Shown piece after piece: positions 1 through 7,541 of a DNA stretch of 17,237 nt. The stretch is from DASPXY01 sp038227745. Its GTDB lineage: Bacteria; Planctomycetota; Planctomycetia; Gemmatales; Gemmataceae. Position 1 is the stretch's first letter. Every line of letters begins with the position of its first letter. The translations under genes and the position numbers were made by a program. Location of the stretch: positions 1 to 17,237 of the forward strand of contig JBBRPS010000109.1 of assembly GCA_038227745.1 (NCBI GenBank), written 5' to 3'. The notes below the pieces were generated by a model. That model was not told the DNA's origin, searched no databases, and was given only the letters and a program-made list of their open reading frames with translations.

Positions 1-35
1 AAAGGGTGATTCTCGACTGCAGGCGCGTCGGCTCG

Positions 36-3000
36 TCAATCTCCGCCAGCCCGGACCTGCTCTGCCGTCGCCGCACGCCAGAGGACCACGGCCCCTTCCT
101 CGTCCCCCGTCGCCAGCACCTTGCCGTCCGGGGTGAAGGCCAGCGACCAGATCCCCCGGGCGTGCCCGCGCAGGGTGGCTCGCCCGTGCCCCGTGGCGGT
201 ATCCCACAGCTTCACCGTGTGATCGCCGCCGGCCGTCGCCAGCCGCTTCCCCTCCGGGTCGAACGCCACGGCGTGGACAGGGCCGTTGTGACCCCGGCAC
301 GTCGCCCATTCCTTCCGCCCCGCCACGTCCCACAGCTTCGCCGTGCCATCGCCGCTCGCGGTGGCCAGCACCTTCCCGTCCGGGGAGAAGGCGAGCCCCC
401 AGACCGTGCTCGTGTGGCCCTTCAGCACGCCGACGCCTTGCCGGCCGGCCACGTCCCAGAGCCTGACCTCCAGAGAGAGGGCGCTCCCCGTCGCCAGCAG
501 TTTCCCGTCCGGCGAGAAGGCCGCGCAGCGGACCTCGCCCTGGTGCCCCGCCAGCGTGGCCGTTACCGCTCCGGTCGCCGGGTCGAGCAGCCGCACCTTC
601 CCGTCGGCGCCGCCGGCGGCGAGCGCCTTGCCGTCCGGGGACAGCGCCAGGCAGTACACGATACTCGGGAGCCGGAAGTGCGCCCGGGCCTCGTTCGTCC
701 CGGGGTCCCACACGCGAATCTCACCGGCCGGCCTCTTCCCCTCGTCCCGGGCGACGCCCCCGGCAATCAGGCTGGTGCCGGCGGCGCCGAAGAGGACGGC
801 GTAGACCGACCCCGTGTGCCCCGTCAGCGCCGGCGCCTCCTTCACCCCTTGCCCGCGGTGGAGTCGCACCGTGCCATCGCTGCCGCCCGTCGCCAGCAGT
901 TTCCCGTCCGGAGAGAACGCGGCGGCGAGCACAAACCCCCTGTGCCGCCGCCGCACCTCCTTCCCCGGGTCGGTGCCCACATCCCAGACCTTGACCTCGC
1001 CGCGGCCAGCCTCCCCGGGAAGGCGCCCCCCGGTGAGCAGGGTGTTGTCCGGCCCAAACGCGACGCCATGCACCGGCGCCCTGTGCCCCTTGAGCGCGAA
1101 GCGGGCGCTCTTCGTCGCGACGTCCCAGACGCGGACGGTCTCGTCCCCTCCGCCGCTGGCGAGGGCGCGCCCGTCGATGGAGAAGGCCACCGCGAGCGCG
1201 CCGCCGGTGTGCCTCCCGAGGAAGTAGACCTGCTTGCCTTCGACCTCCGCCAGGCGCACGGCGCCGTCGTACCCGCCCGTCGCCAGCAACTTCCCGTCGG
1301 GCGAGAAGCGGACCGACCAGATCGGGCCGTCGTGGCGGCGGCGGTGCTGCAGCCGCTTGCCGGACGCCAGTCCCCACAGGCCGAGCCCGCCGTTCACCGT
1401 CCCGGCGGCGAACCGGCTCCCGTCGGGGGACACCGCCAGGCTCTTCACCTGCTCGCCCTTCCAGATTGAGAGAACGGCGGTCCGTTTCCCGGCGGTCACG
1501 TCCCACACCCTGACCGTCCCGTCCTCGCCGGCGGACAGGAGGGTGCGGCCATCGGGCGCGAAGCCGATGGCGTTGACGGTCTCGGTGTGGCCGTCCAGGG
1601 TCGCGAGCTGCTTCCCCGTCCCCGGATCCCAGAGCTTGACCGGGGCGGGACCGTGTCCGCGTCCGACCTTCCCGCCCGCCGTGGCCAGCGCCTTGCCGTC
1701 GGGCGCGAATGCCACCGCGCGGACCGGCGCCGCCTGGGCCTGGATGCGGAACGTCACCGCCTTGCGGTCGAGGTCCCACAGGTACGCGGTCCCGTCCTCG
1801 CACCCCACGGCCAGCAGTCTTCCGTCAGGGGCCAGGGCCAGCGACCGGGCGCGGGCCATGTCCCCGCGCAGGCGGAAGCGGTCGAGGTGACACTGCCGCC
1901 ACAGGTAGTACCATTCAAAGCCGCGGAGGTCGCCCCCGGGCCCCGGCCGGTGCCGGCCCAGGAGGTCCAGCACGACGCGGGCGCCGCCCGTCTCCCACGC
2001 CAGCTGCGCCTCGTGCAGATCCGCGGCGTACCGCGCCCGCGCTTCGAGGGCCGCGGCGCGGGCGCGCTCGCCCTCCGCCGTCTGCTTCTCCCGCTCGGCC
2101 ACAGCGAGGGCGTCTTGCAACTCCCCCGCGTACATCAGCCCGACCAGCAGGCCGACCGCCGCCAGGGCCGCCACGCCGGTCACGAACAGCAGGGTCGCAG
2201 CCGCGGGATGGCGCCTGGCCCACTTCGCGGCGCGCCGCAAACGGCCGGTCTTTCGAGCCCAGATCGGCTCGCCGCGCAGGAAACGGCGCAAATCGTCGGC
2301 GAGTTCCTCGGCACTGGCGTAGCGGCGGTGCGGATCCTTCTCCAGGCACTTCAGGCAGACGGTGTCCAGGTCGCGCGGCACCTGGCGCAGCCGGGCGGGC
2401 GGGACGGGCTCCTGATACCGCACCAGCGCCAGGGTCTCCAGGATCGTCGGCGCCTTGAACGGCGGCGCCCCAGTGAGCAGTTCGTAGAGGATGACGCCGA
2501 GGGAGTAGACGTCGGCCAGCGGCGTGATGGCGCCGGGGTCGCCGCTCACCTGTTCGGGGGCCATGTAGCAGGGCGTGCCGAGGATCTGGCCCTCACGCGT
2601 CTCGGCGGTCGAGGCGTCGAGGCGCTTGGCGAGGCCAAAGTCGGCGACCTTCAGCGTGCCGTTGGCGGTCAGCAGCACGTTGGCCGGCTTCAGGTCGCGG
2701 TGGACGACCTGGTGATCGTGGGCGGCCTGCACCGCGCGGGCCAGCGTCTCGACCAGGCGGGCGGCCTCGGCAGGGGGCAGGGGCTGGCTGTTGACCTTCT
2801 TCGCCAGGCTGCCGCCCGGGCAGAACTCCAGCGCGAAGTAGGGCGCGCCCGCGTGCTCGCCGACCTCGAAGATCTGCACGATGTGCGGGTGCTGCAGCCG
2901 GGCCGCCGCCTGGGCTTCGAGGCGGAACCGGGCCCGCTGGCTGGCGTCGGCGGCGCTGCCGGCGCGGAGCATCTTCAGGGCGACGATGCGCCCCAGTTTC

Positions 3001-3353
3001 GTGTCGCGCGCCTGGTAGACGACGCCCATGCCGCCCCGCCCCAGTTCCCCAAGGATCTCGTAGCCGGGCACGTTGCAGGGACCGGCGGGTGGCGCCGACC
3101 AAGGGCAGGTCTCCCCGTTCAGCGCGGCCGGCGTCTCTTTCAGCTTCAGCAGGAAAGCCCCGGCGGGCTCCCAGTCGGGGACGGGGCTGGCCGGACGCAG
3201 CAGGCACGCAAGGTCATCCGCACTGCCCAGGCCGTCCAGCCTCTGCTGGCAGGTCGGGCAGGTGTCCACGTGCGCCGTCAGCGCCGGCCGCCCGTCTTCG
3301 GGGAGGCGGTCTTCGAGGAGAGCGCCCAGCAGATCGTCGGACGGGCAGCGCAT
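36..3353 (-). CDS. Membrane Ser/Thr protein kinase with N-terminal zinc-finger-like motif and WD40 propellers
   Basis: The 1105-aa protein is a Hanks-type Ser/Thr kinase fused to WD40 repeats. A short N-terminal region has H28-x3-C32-x2-C35, like the zinc-binding anti-sigma (ZAS/zf-HC2) motif. The kinase domain spans about residues 98-360: glycine loop GRGGMG (105-110), catalytic Lys127 in VALK, HRDLKPAN with Asp220, DFG at 238-240 and an APE motif near 265. One hydrophobic segment (about 386-408) probably crosses the membrane, placing the kinase in the cytoplasm and the WD40 part outside it. I count 14 WD40 repeats from about residue 495 to the end, enough for two seven-bladed propellers. 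The start is the ATG 11 bases after the sigma-factor stop, with a GGGGGA-type RBS; the frame stays open further upstream only because of high GC. The downstream position of the kinase suggests it senses a signal and modulates the sigma factor (inference). Confidence 0.93.
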   Translation of the reverse strand: MRCPSDDLLGALLEDRLPEDGRPALTAHVDTCPTCQQRLDGLGSADDLACLLRPASPVPDWEPAGAFLLKLKETPAALNGETCPWSAPPAGPCNVPGYEILGELGRGGMGVVYQARDTKLGRIVALKMLRAGSAADASQRARFRLEAQAAARLQHPHIVQIFEVGEHAGAPYFALEFCPGGSLAKKVNSQPLPPAEAARLVETLARAVQAAHDHQVVHRDLKPANVLLTANGTLKVADFGLAKRLDASTAETREGQILGTPCYMAPEQVSGDPGAITPLADVYSLGVILYELLTGAPPFKAPTILETLALVRYQEPVPPARLRQVPRDLDTVCLKCLEKDPHRRYASAEELADDLRRFLRGEPIWARKTGRLRRAAKWARRHPAAATLLFVTGVAALAAVGLLVGLMYAGELQDALAVAEREKQTAEGERARAAALEARARYAADLHEAQLAWETGGARVVLDLLGRHRPGPGGDLRGFEWYYLWRQCHLDRFRLRGDMARARSLALAPDGRLLAVGCEDGTAYLWDLDRKAVTFRIQAQAAPVRAVAFAPDGKALATAGGKVGRGHGPAPVKLWDPGTGKQLATLDGHTETVNAIGFAPDGRTLLSAGEDGTVRVWDVTAGKRTAVLSIWKGEQVKSLAVSPDGSRFAAGTVNGGLGLWGLASGKRLQHRRRHDGPIWSVRFSPDGKLLATGGYDGAVRLAEVEGKQVYFLGRHTGGALAVAFSIDGRALASGGGDETVRVWDVATKSARFALKGHRAPVHGVAFGPDNTLLTGGRLPGEAGRGEVKVWDVGTDPGKEVRRRHRGFVLAAAFSPDGKLLATGGSDGTVRLHRGQGVKEAPALTGHTGSVYAVLFGAAGTSLIAGGVARDEGKRPAGEIRVWDPGTNEARAHFRLPSIVYCLALSPDGKALAAGGADGKVRLLDPATGAVTATLAGHQGEVRCAAFSPDGKLLATGSALSLEVRLWDVAGRQGVGVLKGHTSTVWGLAFSPDGKVLATASGDGTAKLWDVAGRKEWATCRGHNGPVHAVAFDPEGKRLATAGGDHTVKLWDTATGHGRATLRGHARGIWSLAFTPDGKVLATGDEEGAVVLWRAATAEQVRAGGD

Positions 3354-3364
3354 CGCTCCCCCTT

Positions 3365-3961
3365 TCACGCCTGCCAGAGTGCCTCCAGCCGCTCCAGTTC
3401 GGCGCGGAGTGCCTTCTGCACCCGGTTCTTGATCACGTACACGTTGGCCGCCGTGAGCCCGTGCTCCTCGGCTACCGCACGCCCGGGGCGCCCCTCGACG
3501 GCGAGCGCCCAGAAGACCCGCCAGTCGCGGGCGGACACCGGGAGTCGTGCCTGGGCAATGGTCAGCATCTCCCGGAGGTATTCCTCTTCCAGTTCGTCGC
3601 CCAGGCCGCGGCGGTCCGGGACGGCCTGCAGCCGGTCGAGCGGCCCCGAGCCGCCCGCCCCCTGGCCCCCCTTGAGGCGCTGCTCGACGTGATCGGCCCA
3701 GGCGTTCTCGGCCACCCGCCGAAGCCAGGCGCGAAAGGGGCCCTGGCCGCGGTCGTAGGTGTGCAGGTAGCGGGTCAGCCGGACGAGGACGTCCTGGGTG
3801 ACGTCCTCGGCGTCGGCGGTCTGCAGGCCGCGGGCGCGGCACCAGACGTAAATCCGCCGCCCGTAGCGCTCGACGAACCGCTCCCAGGCGCGCGGGTTCG
3901 CCGGCTCGGCGAGGATCCACTCGAGCGTATGACCCGTCCGCGACTCGGAGTCGTGCGACAT
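3365..3961 (-). CDS. ECF-type RNA polymerase sigma factor
   Basis: This 198-aa protein has the two-domain layout of extracytoplasmic-function sigma factors. Region 2 covers about residues 25-95, with the conserved core-binding stretch around DAEDVTQDVL (50-59) and an RAWL/RRVAENAW-like DNA-melting segment (about 78-88). Region 4 covers about 140-190, with a helix-turn-helix near 161-184 for -35 recognition. The linker is Gly-rich and acidic. It is the first gene of a two-gene operon; the kinase-WD40 gene begins 11 bases downstream. No separate anti-sigma gene is visible. The zinc-finger-like N-terminus of the kinase could fill that role, as proposed for kinase-linked ECF groups in planctomycetes. 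The ATG has no obvious Shine-Dalgarno. Its target regulon cannot be read from the sequence. Confidence 0.92.
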   Translation of the reverse strand: MSHDSESRTGHTLEWILAEPANPRAWERFVERYGRRIYVWCRARGLQTADAEDVTQDVLVRLTRYLHTYDRGQGPFRAWLRRVAENAWADHVEQRLKGGQGAGGSGPLDRLQAVPDRRGLGDELEEEYLREMLTIAQARLPVSARDWRVFWALAVEGRPGRAVAEEHGLTAANVYVIKNRVQKALRAELERLEALWQA

Positions 3962-4021
3962 ACGCTACTGAGAATACCCTCGCGGGAGGCGAAATCTAAC
4001 AAAAAGTTGCGCCGAGGCCTC

Positions 4022-4050
4022 GTGGGGACAGGCTGCCGGCTTGTCCCCAC
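4022..4050. repeat. Palindromic hairpin between divergent promoters
   Basis: Arms GTGGGGACA (4022-4030) and TGTCCCCAC (4042-4050) pair perfectly over 9 bp around an 11-base loop, GGCTGCCGGCT. No T-tract follows on either strand, so a plain intrinsic terminator is unlikely. It may be a dispersed palindromic repeat or an operator, since it lies between the two divergent start sites. Confidence 0.6.
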
Positions 4051-4121
4051 AAGCCTCCCTCCCCCGCACGTCTGGCCACCTCCGGAACGCCTCCGCCCGC
4101 AAAACTTCCTCATCATCTCCA

Positions 4122-4149
4122 TTGACACCCGCTGGGAGCCATCTACAAT
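4122..4149 (+). promoter_or_regulatory. Sigma-70-type promoter for argB
   Basis: A perfect -35 TTGACA (4122-4127) and a near-consensus -10 TACAAT (4144-4149) are separated by 16 bases. Transcription would start near 4156, giving a leader of about 84 bases before argB. This is the best promoter in the window and stands out against the GC-rich background. No arginine-repressor (ARG box) pair was recognised around it. Confidence 0.7.
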
Positions 4150-4239
4150 CACTTTTTTATCCGACCCCTCCGTGAAGGCCTCGACAGGCGCCCCAGCCAG
4201 TCTTCTCCCACCCTTCACGGCCCGGCGTTCCAGCGAATC

Positions 4240-5127
4240 ATGCCGATGGACGATGCCATCCGCAAGGCGGAAGTGCTGATCGAGGCCCTCAGCTACATTC
4301 GCAACTTTCGCGATCGGCTGACGGTCATCAAGCTCGGCGGCAGTGCCATGGAAGACCCGGACGCCCTGCGCGCGACGCTCCAGGACGTCGTCTTCATGGA
4401 AACCGTCGGCATGCGGCCGGTGCTCGTCCACGGCGGCGGCAAATCCATTGACCGGGCCATGGCGGTGGCCGGACTCCGGCCGCGCAAGGTCCTCGGTCGG
4501 CGCTACACCGACGACGCCACCCTGGACATTGTCGTCCGTGTCCTGCTCAAGGAAATCAACGCGGGCATCGAGGCGCAGATTCGCCAGCTCGGCGGCCGCG
4601 CCGTCGGCCAGCACCTCGGCTCCTTCCAGTACCTGACCGGCGAGCGCCTCACCCTCCCCGGCCAGGACGGCCGGCCGATCGACCTCGGGCGCGTCGGCCG
4701 GGTGACGCGCGTCGATACGCCGCTGATTCAGGATTTCTGCGCCGCGGGCGTCGTCCCCGTCATCCCGTCGCTGGCCGTCGATGAAGCCGGCGCCTGGCTG
4801 AACGTGAACGCCGACACCGCCGCCGCCGCCGTCGCCGCCCACCTGCACGCCGAGAAGCTCGTCCTGCTCACGGACACGCCCGGCATCCTCGCCGACCGCC
4901 GCGACCCCGGCTCGCTCCTGAGCAGCCTCGACCCGCCGCGCTGCCAGGAGCTGATCCGCCGCGGCGTCATCGATGAGGGCATGATCCCCAAGGTCGAGGC
5001 GTGCCTCGACAGCCTCCGCGCCGGCGTCCGCAAGACGCACATCATCGACGGCCGGCTGCGTCACTCGCTGCTCCTGGAGATTTACACCGACCGCGGCGTC
5101 GGTACGGAAATCGCCCTCGGAGTTTGA
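4240..5127 (+). CDS. argB: N-acetylglutamate kinase
   Basis: ArgB phosphorylates N-acetyl-L-glutamate with ATP, the second step of arginine synthesis, in the cytoplasm. The 295-aa protein has full family length. It carries the N-terminal KLGGS motif (31-35) for phosphate binding, HGGGK (64-68), the GRRYTDDATLD substrate-binding stretch (about 86-96), NVNADTAA for nucleotide and substrate contacts, and a DTPGIL motif. An N-terminal helix before the KLGGS motif and the C-terminal YTDRGVGTEI segment are features of the arginine-inhibited hexameric form, so feedback inhibition by arginine is likely (known of the family, inferred here). The ATG at 4240 is used; a second ATG at 4246 is equally possible because no clear RBS decides. 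argD follows after 197 bases. Confidence 0.96.
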   Translation: MPMDDAIRKAEVLIEALSYIRNFRDRLTVIKLGGSAMEDPDALRATLQDVVFMETVGMRPVLVHGGGKSIDRAMAVAGLRPRKVLGRRYTDDATLDIVVRVLLKEINAGIEAQIRQLGGRAVGQHLGSFQYLTGERLTLPGQDGRPIDLGRVGRVTRVDTPLIQDFCAAGVVPVIPSLAVDEAGAWLNVNADTAAAAVAAHLHAEKLVLLTDTPGILADRRDPGSLLSSLDPPRCQELIRRGVIDEGMIPKVEACLDSLRAGVRKTHIIDGRLRHSLLLEIYTDRGVGTEIALGV

Positions 5128-5209
5128 CGGGCAGGACCAAATGTTGACCGCCTCCCTCATGAGTTAAGACGTTTGCGCTTTGGATCTGCTTGAATTAGGA
5201 GAATGCCCG

Positions 5210-5291
5210 GCCCACAGGGCGTGGACCCATTGAAGAAGACGTTACGTGATCGGGAACTAGACACGCTACCCTATAACCACGGCCTGTGGGC
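5210..5291. repeat. Inverted repeat in the argB-argD spacer
   Basis: GCCCACAGG (5210-5218) and CCTGTGGGC (5283-5291) are exact 9-bp inverted arms 64 bases apart. A TATAAC sequence (5272-5277) that could serve as a -10 lies just inside the right arm, but no matching -35 was found. The arms could form a leader structure or an operator pair upstream of argD. Chance cannot be excluded at this length. Confidence 0.35.
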
Positions 5292-5324
5292 TTCTTTCTT
5301 TCCCCCAAACCTCCGGCAACCCCC

Positions 5325-6530
5325 ATGACCCTCCCGACCAATCTCGCCTCACGGGCAATCATCGAGCAATTCTCAAAATACGTCATCGGCAACTACACGC
5401 GCTACCCCGTCGCGCTGGTCCGCGGCGAGGGCTCGTATGTCTGGGACGCGGAGGGCAACCGTTACCTCGATTTCTTCCCCGGCTGGGGCTGCAACCTCAT
5501 CGGCCACTGTCCGCCGCGCGTCGTCGAGGCGGTGCGCGACCAGGTGGGCCGCCTCATTCACGTCCCGAACACCTGGTACACCGAGGCACAGGGGCAGCTC
5601 GCGAAGGCCCTGGTGGAGCGCACCGGCTTCGACGCCCGCTGCTTCTTCTGCAACAGCGGCGCCGAGGCGGTCGAGGCGGCGATCAAGCTGGCCCGGCTGC
5701 ACGGCAAGCCGGGCCGCTACAAGATCGTGACGATGATCAACAGCTTCCACGGCCGCACCCTGGGCGCGCTCAGCGCCACCGGCCAACCCAAGTACCACCA
5801 GGGCCTGGAGCCGCTGCTGGCCGGCTTTAGCTACGCCCCGTTCGGCGACGCGGGCGCGGTGGCGCGCCTGATCGACGGCGAGACGTGCGCGATCCTGCTC
5901 GAACCGATCCAGGGCGAGGGGGGCGTCAACCTGCCGCCGCCCGGCTACCTGGAAGGGCTGCGCGAGCTGGCCGACCGCCACAAGCTGCTGCTCATCTTCG
6001 ACGAGGTGCAGAGCGGCATGGGCCGCACGGGGAAATGGTTCGCGCACCAGAACTGGTCCGTGCAGCCCGACGCCTTCACGTTGGCCAAGGCGCTGGCCGG
6101 GGGCGTGGCGTGCGGCGGCCTGGTGGCGCGGGCGGCGGTCGCCGAGCACCTGCGGCCCGGGACGCACGCGGCGACGTTCGGCGGCAACCCGCTCGCCTGC
6201 CGTGCGGCCCTGGCGACCATCGAGACCATCGAGGAAGACAACCTGCTGGCCCGCGCCGGCGCCATCGGCGCCTACTTCACGGAGCGCTTCGAGGCGCTGC
6301 GGTCGCGCTGCCCGCTGATCCAGCAGGTGCGCGTCAAGGGCGTTTTCATCGGCATCGAGCTCTCCGTGGAAGGCGCGCCGATCGTGGAGGAGTGTCTGCG
6401 GCGGCGCCTGCTGATCAACTGCACCCACGGCACCGTGATCCGCCTGCTGCCGGCGCTGACGCTCAGCGACGAGGAGATGCGGCAGGGTTGCGGCACCCTG
6501 GAAGAGGTGCTGCTGGCGTACAAGACATGA
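5325..6530 (+). CDS. argD: Acetylornithine aminotransferase
   Basis: ArgD is a PLP-dependent class III aminotransferase that converts N-acetylglutamate semialdehyde and glutamate to N-acetylornithine; many homologues also act in lysine synthesis. Counting from the ATG at 5325 it has 401 residues, the usual length. Visible motifs are the cofactor phosphate-binding stretch NSGAEAVEAA (110-119), FHGRT (141-145), the LLIFDEVQSGMGRTG motif with Asp226 contacting the PLP ring nitrogen, and FTLAKALAGG with Lys255 as the Schiff-base lysine. TFGGNPLAC (284-292) contributes the phosphate-binding Thr. A GTG at 5286 would add 13 residues, but the added stretch is proline-rich and unlike the family. Its stop overlaps an unused ATG ahead of argF, so argD and argF are probably co-transcribed. 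Confidence 0.95.
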   Translation: MTLPTNLASRAIIEQFSKYVIGNYTRYPVALVRGEGSYVWDAEGNRYLDFFPGWGCNLIGHCPPRVVEAVRDQVGRLIHVPNTWYTEAQGQLAKALVERTGFDARCFFCNSGAEAVEAAIKLARLHGKPGRYKIVTMINSFHGRTLGALSATGQPKYHQGLEPLLAGFSYAPFGDAGAVARLIDGETCAILLEPIQGEGGVNLPPPGYLEGLRELADRHKLLLIFDEVQSGMGRTGKWFAHQNWSVQPDAFTLAKALAGGVACGGLVARAAVAEHLRPGTHAATFGGNPLACRAALATIETIEEDNLLARAGAIGAYFTERFEALRSRCPLIQQVRVKGVFIGIELSVEGAPIVEECLRRRLLINCTHGTVIRLLPALTLSDEEMRQGCGTLEEVLLAYKT

Positions 6531-6540
6531 CGGCTCAACA

Positions 6541-6568
6541 AAGCCCACCCGTGGCACCGGGTGGGCTT
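6541..6568. repeat. Palindromic 28-bp unit, copy 1, in the argF leader
   Basis: Arms AAGCCCACCCG (6541-6551) and CGGGTGGGCTT (6558-6568) pair perfectly over 11 bp around the 6-base loop TGGCAC. It lies between the argD stop and the chosen argF start, ending 18 bases before the ATG at 6587. The same unit recurs at 7506-7533 with two loop changes and identical arms. No T-run follows, so it need not terminate; it may modulate argF translation or be a dispersed repeat. Confidence 0.8.
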
Positions 6569-6586
6569 GGAGAGAGGTCCCCACCC

Positions 6587-7498
6587 ATGCGTCACTTTCT
6601 CGACCTGCTCGATCTCTCGCCCGCCGAGATCACCCACCTCTTCGACGAGACGGCGCGACTGAAGGCGGCCCACGACCGGCACGAGCCGACGCCGACCCTG
6701 CTCGGCCGCGTCCTCGGCCTGGTGTTCGACAAGCCCTCGCTGCGGACGCGCGTCAGCTTCCAGGCCGCCATTGCGCAGCTCGGCGGCACCAGCATCTTCC
6801 TCGGCGGCAAGGAAGTCGGCCTCGGCTCGCGCGAGAGCGTGCCCGACTTCGCCCGCACCATCAGCCAGTACGTCGATGCCGTCGTGCTGCGCACCTACAC
6901 TCATGAGACCGTCGAGGCGTTTGCGCAGTACGCCACCTGCCCGGTGATCAACGGCCTGTCCGACTACTACCACCCCTGCCAGGCGCTGGCCGACCTGTAC
7001 ACGATGCAGGAGGTGTTCGGCGATCTGAAAGGGCGGACGCTGGTGTTCGTCGGCGACGGCAACAACGTGGCCCGGTCGGTGGCGGTCATCTGCGGCAAGC
7101 TCGGCGTGCGCTTTGTGCTGGCGGCGCCGTCGGGCTACGGCTTCGACGAGCCGTTTTTGCAGGCGTACCGGCGCTCCGTGCCGTGCGGCGAGCTGCTGCA
7201 GAACGGCGAGCCCCAGCACGCGGTCGGCGCGGCGGACGTGATCTACACGGACGTGTGGACGAGCATGGGGCAGGAGGAGGAGCGTGAGCAGCGGCTGAAG
7301 CAGTTCGCGCCGTTCCAGGTGAACGGCGCGCTGATGGCGCTGGCGCCGCCGCACGCCCGACTGATGCACTGCCTGCCGGCGCACCGCGGCGAGGAGGTCA
7401 CCAGCGACGTGCTCGACGGCGAGCGGAGTGTCGTGTTCCAGCAGGCCGGCAACCGCATGCACGCGCAGAAGGCGCTGCTGCAGTGGTTGCTGGGGTAA
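6587..7498 (+). CDS. argF: Ornithine carbamoyltransferase
   Basis: ArgF joins carbamoyl phosphate to ornithine to give citrulline, in the cytoplasm. The 303-aa protein has full length. It has the carbamoyl-phosphate loop DKPSLRTR (48-55), HPCQALADL (129-137), VFVGDGNNVA (153-162) at the start of the ornithine domain, and HCLPAHRGEE (261-270) with the ornithine-binding Cys. The start at 6587 gives the family N-terminus MRHFLDLLDLS. An in-frame ATG at 6527 overlaps the argD stop, but using it would translate the hairpin at 6541-6568 and add 20 proline-rich residues. argB, argD and argF on one strand form a partial arginine cluster; other arg genes are not in the window. The perfect palindrome at 7502 probably ends the transcript. 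Confidence 0.96.
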   Translation: MRHFLDLLDLSPAEITHLFDETARLKAAHDRHEPTPTLLGRVLGLVFDKPSLRTRVSFQAAIAQLGGTSIFLGGKEVGLGSRESVPDFARTISQYVDAVVLRTYTHETVEAFAQYATCPVINGLSDYYHPCQALADLYTMQEVFGDLKGRTLVFVGDGNNVARSVAVICGKLGVRFVLAAPSGYGFDEPFLQAYRRSVPCGELLQNGEPQHAVGAADVIYTDVWTSMGQEEEREQRLKQFAPFQVNGALMALAPPHARLMHCLPAHRGEEVTSDVLDGERSVVFQQAGNRMHAQKALLQWLLG

Positions 7499-7501
7499 GC
7501 A

Positions 7502-7537
7502 GCGCAAGCCCACCCGTTGCAACGGGTGGGCTTGCGC
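7502..7537. terminator. Perfect 36-bp palindrome between convergent argF and transporter genes
   Basis: The 18-base arms 7502-7519 and 7520-7537 are exact reverse complements, with core AAGCCCACCCG and CGGGTGGGCTT. The palindrome starts 3 bases after the argF stop and ends 4 bases before the transporter stop. Being symmetric, it would form the same very stable hairpin in either transcript and could act as a bidirectional terminator, although no U-tract is present. Positions 7506-7533 are copy 2 of the 28-bp unit at 6541-6568. Confidence 0.75.
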
Positions 7538-7541
7538 GCTC

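Larger units (their letters stand above)
3962..4239. promoter_or_regulatory. Divergent intergenic region between the sigma operon and argB
   Basis: These 278 bases separate two divergent transcription units and must hold both promoters. The argB promoter is clear (4122-4149). For the sigma operon only a weak -10-like TATTCT is seen on the minus strand about 15 bases before the start codon, without a convincing -35. A hairpin (4022-4050) sits between them. No small ORF is credible. Confidence 0.6.

Noticed and set aside
6..1469. 487-codon open frame on the plus strand opposite the WD40 region
   Set aside because: It is a mirror of the repeated WD40 codons on the other strand; its translation is repetitive and Arg/Pro-rich with no domain.
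36..1850. Regularly spaced repeats that might suggest a CRISPR array
   Set aside because: The recurring sequence encodes the SPDGKLLATG segment of successive WD40 repeats, with about 120-150-base spacing and coding divergence. No CRISPR repeat-spacer pattern or cas gene is present.
1587..3692. 701-codon open frame on the plus strand opposite the kinase domain
   Set aside because: The minus strand here encodes complete kinase motifs. The plus frame is a GC-driven shadow.
36..3920. Extended 1294-aa version of the kinase reading frame
   Set aside because: The extra 189 codons overlap the sigma-factor gene on the same strand in another frame, are Arg/Pro/Gly-rich, and the ATG at 3353 has a good RBS and begins a zinc-finger-like domain.
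3775..5160. 461-codon minus-strand frame opposite argB
   Set aside because: argB is unmistakable on the plus strand; the minus frame also crosses the argB promoter region and the start of the sigma gene.
7502..7537. Palindrome as terminal inverted repeats of an insertion sequence around argF
   Set aside because: The two palindromic units flank a full-length native argF in an arginine gene cluster, no transposase lies between them, and each unit is itself a complete hairpin.
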